From: Thermoplasmata archaeon | GTDB taxonomy: Archaea > Thermoplasmatota > Thermoplasmata > Thermoplasmatales > Thermoplasmataceae | Assembly: GCA_021790415.1 (NCBI GenBank) | Contig: JAJYDZ010000081.1 | Location: 1 to 7,151 of the forward strand | DNA: 7,151 bases | Direction: 5' to 3' | Shown here: positions 6,029 through 7,151 of the stretch, piece by piece | How the letters are laid out: every line of letters starts with the position of its first letter | Position numbering within the stretch: position 1 is the first letter of the stretch | Made by a program: the position numbers and the translations under genes | Notes under the pieces: model-generated | The model's database searches: none | The model's input: only the letters and a program-made list of their open reading frames with translations | What the model was told of the DNA's origin: nothing

Positions 6029-6057
6029 TATATAAGAAAAAATATGGAGTGGGGAGC
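6029..6057 (+). promoter_or_regulatory. TATA box and ribosome site of the integrase gene
   Basis: TATATAAG at 6029-6036 is a strong archaeal TATA box centred about 30 bp before the integrase ATG at 6062. Initiation would fall near 6056-6060, giving a leaderless or almost leaderless message. GGGGAG at 6051-6056 also lies at ribosome-site distance if initiation is further upstream. An in-frame TAA at 6059-6061 fixes the ATG as the first possible start. Confidence 0.6.
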
Positions 6058-6061
6058 TTAA

Positions 6062-7046
6062 ATGGCTCCTCGCTTGAGAGAAAGGAAAAACCAGGATCTG
6101 GAAAGAAAGCTTCTAGACTTCAGGCTTTGGGCAAGAACTTACGGCGGATACCATTCAACGTCCACGGTTCCGAAGCAGGTAAGGACCATCAGGAGATTCG
6201 GGGAAATCTGCAACATGCTCTCGCCCAAGGAGAACATGGAGTGCATCCTTGATGAGTTGGTCAACGAATCTGAAAGAGGAGTAAAACCGCAAACCCTGAA
6301 CCATGTCATCTACGACATTGAGGCATGGGCAAGGTTCCTCGGCCAGCCCATGACCATTCCGAGGTTCAAGCAATCTGCCAGGGCTGAACCGTGGATACCC
6401 ACGGATGATGAGGTTCACCGGATAAGGGAAAACCGCAAGCCGGTCAGGGGATCGTGCGATCTCGGCCAGGAATAGGTGCATAATCGACGTTCTCTTTGCA
6501 GGCGGGTTGAGGATAGGCGAGCTCATTAAGCTCAATCTTTCGGATCTGGACGGCAATCTCCTCTCGGTCATAAGCGAAAAGGGTGAGGCTCCCAGAGTCA
6601 TAGGACTCCCCCAGTCTGTGACCGAAAGATTGCAAGAATACATTGAAAAATACAGGTCCCAGACTGACAGAGATGCCCTCTTCACTACCAACATTGGAAG
6701 ACTGAATTACAATTATGCTAGAAACATGGTCAAATCCATTGCAAGGGAGTCGGGAGTGCCAAAATTCCATGCACATGCTGCAAGGCACTGGTGTGCCACG
6801 GCCCTGTTAAAAAGGGACTCCAGGGGACAAAGGCTCGACATAAGGGAGGTTCAAATCCATTTGGGTCACCGGTCCCTTTCCTCTACCCAAGTCTATACCC
6901 ACCTAAGAGAAAGGGAGGTGGCGGAGCACACGTCAGAGCACCTGGACACCTTTTTTCGACTAGAGGAAAAAAGAGTGGATTCGAACATGAATGTTCAAAT
7001 AATTTTCGGGACTGAACATGAATATGATGGGACCGTTGAGATTTGA
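6062..7046 (+). pseudogene. Tyrosine recombinase/integrase (XerC/D-like), frame broken by one base
   Basis: Two frames together make one integrase. The upstream frame (6062-6475) gives an N-terminal DNA-binding domain of helices, and the downstream frame holds the catalytic domain. Removing one G from the run GGGG at 6447-6450 joins them into 327 residues reading VRDRAISARNRCIIDVLFAG across the junction, as expected for the family. In that numbering the catalytic set is complete: Arg150 (GLRIGEL), Lys173 (SEKGEA), His238 and Arg241 (HAAR), His269 (LGHRS) and the nucleophile Tyr278 (QVYTHL; codon 6894-6896). The enzyme would catalyse site-specific strand exchange between an element and the chromosome. 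Its stop codon and last six codons lie within the 3' end of the opposing tRNA-Pro gene. The break may be a real inactivation, a sequencing error in a G run, or programmed +1 frameshifting. Base composition is visibly more GC-rich than in the leftward operon. Confidence 0.88.
7029..7046. other. Probable attachment site core, shared by tRNA-Pro 3' end and integrase 3' end
   Basis: These 18 bases are both the last part of the tRNA (acceptor 3' strand and T stem) and the last six codons including the stop of the integrase. Integrases of this class commonly recombine within a tRNA 3' end beside their own gene. The true core may be longer. No second copy of this sequence is visible elsewhere in the window, so the opposite end of the element, if still present, lies outside to the left. 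Confidence 0.55.
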
Positions 7047-7100
7047 ACTCAAGTTACCAACACCCCAAGCTGGTAGGATACCAAACTACCCCACGGTCCC
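7029..7100 (-). tRNA. tRNA-Pro(GGG)
   Basis: Read on the minus strand, the 72 bases fold as a complete cloverleaf. The acceptor arm GGGACCG pairs perfectly with CGGTCCC. The anticodon stem CCAGC pairs with GTTGG (one G-U) around the loop TTGGGGT, giving anticodon GGG at 7064-7066. The T arm TTGAG/CTCAA encloses TTCAAAT. CCA is not encoded and there is no intron. The gene is intact despite the integrase next to its 3' end, as expected when an integrating element restores the tRNA end. The flank at 7101-7108 is AT-rich (TATTTAAG on the plus strand), but a promoter direction cannot be assigned. Confidence 0.96.
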
Positions 7101-7151
7101 TATTTAAGAAAAGGGTAAGATTTCGTCGATGAGGTCAGTGTGGGAAAGTAT

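Noticed and set aside
6155..6788. Two long minus-strand frames (6694-6155 and 6788-6444)
   Set aside because: They lie entirely antisense to the integrase, whose catalytic residues are intact. They show no motif and are shadows of its codon pattern.
1..7151. CRISPR array, insertion-sequence ends or a rolling-circle origin
   Set aside because: No regularly spaced direct repeats, no terminal inverted repeats around a transposase, and no replication-initiator motif were seen on either strand.

Overview
This window most likely comes from an archaeon. Promoter-like TATA elements sit about 25-35 bp ahead of several starts, the tRNA gene encodes no CCA, and the genes are short, tightly overlapped and preceded by GGAG/GGTGA ribosome binding sites. 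The C-terminal C-x7-C-x-H segment of the regulator at 3828-4397 reminds me of small winged-helix proteins of Thermoplasmata. That lineage guess is from memory and unchecked.

Layout. The left 4.4 kb is a minus-strand cluster, read right to left: a small winged-helix protein (4397-3828), an amino DNA methyltransferase with DPFCGAGTT and TSPPY motifs (3772-2492), an unrecognised 339-aa protein with an N-terminal winged helix (2476-1457), a 396-aa P-loop ATPase (1473-283), and a PIN-nuclease-like protein cut by the window edge (283-1). The last three junctions are tight: 15 bp, a 17-bp overlap, and a TAATG stop/start overlap. Methyltransferase + DNA-binding protein + ATPase + putative nuclease is the composition of a defence or restriction-like module, and I cannot match it to a named system.

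A 119-bp divergent promoter region (4398-4516) carries three related half-sites arranged head-to-head around two TATA-like elements. They look like operators for the winged-helix regulator. Rightward from it runs a cassette of four small overlapping genes (4517-5442): a 50-aa antitoxin-like protein and three proteins with two predicted membrane segments each. A further probable small membrane protein runs in the opposite direction (5641-5345), overlaps the end of the cassette, and seems to need a non-AUG start. The stretch 5682-6028 holds no convincing gene.

The right end is a tyrosine integrase (6062-7046) with all catalytic residues but one extra base in a G run at 6447-6450. Its last codons and stop lie inside the 3' end of an intact, oppositely oriented tRNA-Pro(GGG) gene (7029-7100). 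This is the usual geometry of an element integrated into a tRNA 3' end. The sequence to the left, possibly including the methyltransferase/ATPase/PIN cluster, may therefore be its cargo, with the other boundary outside the window.
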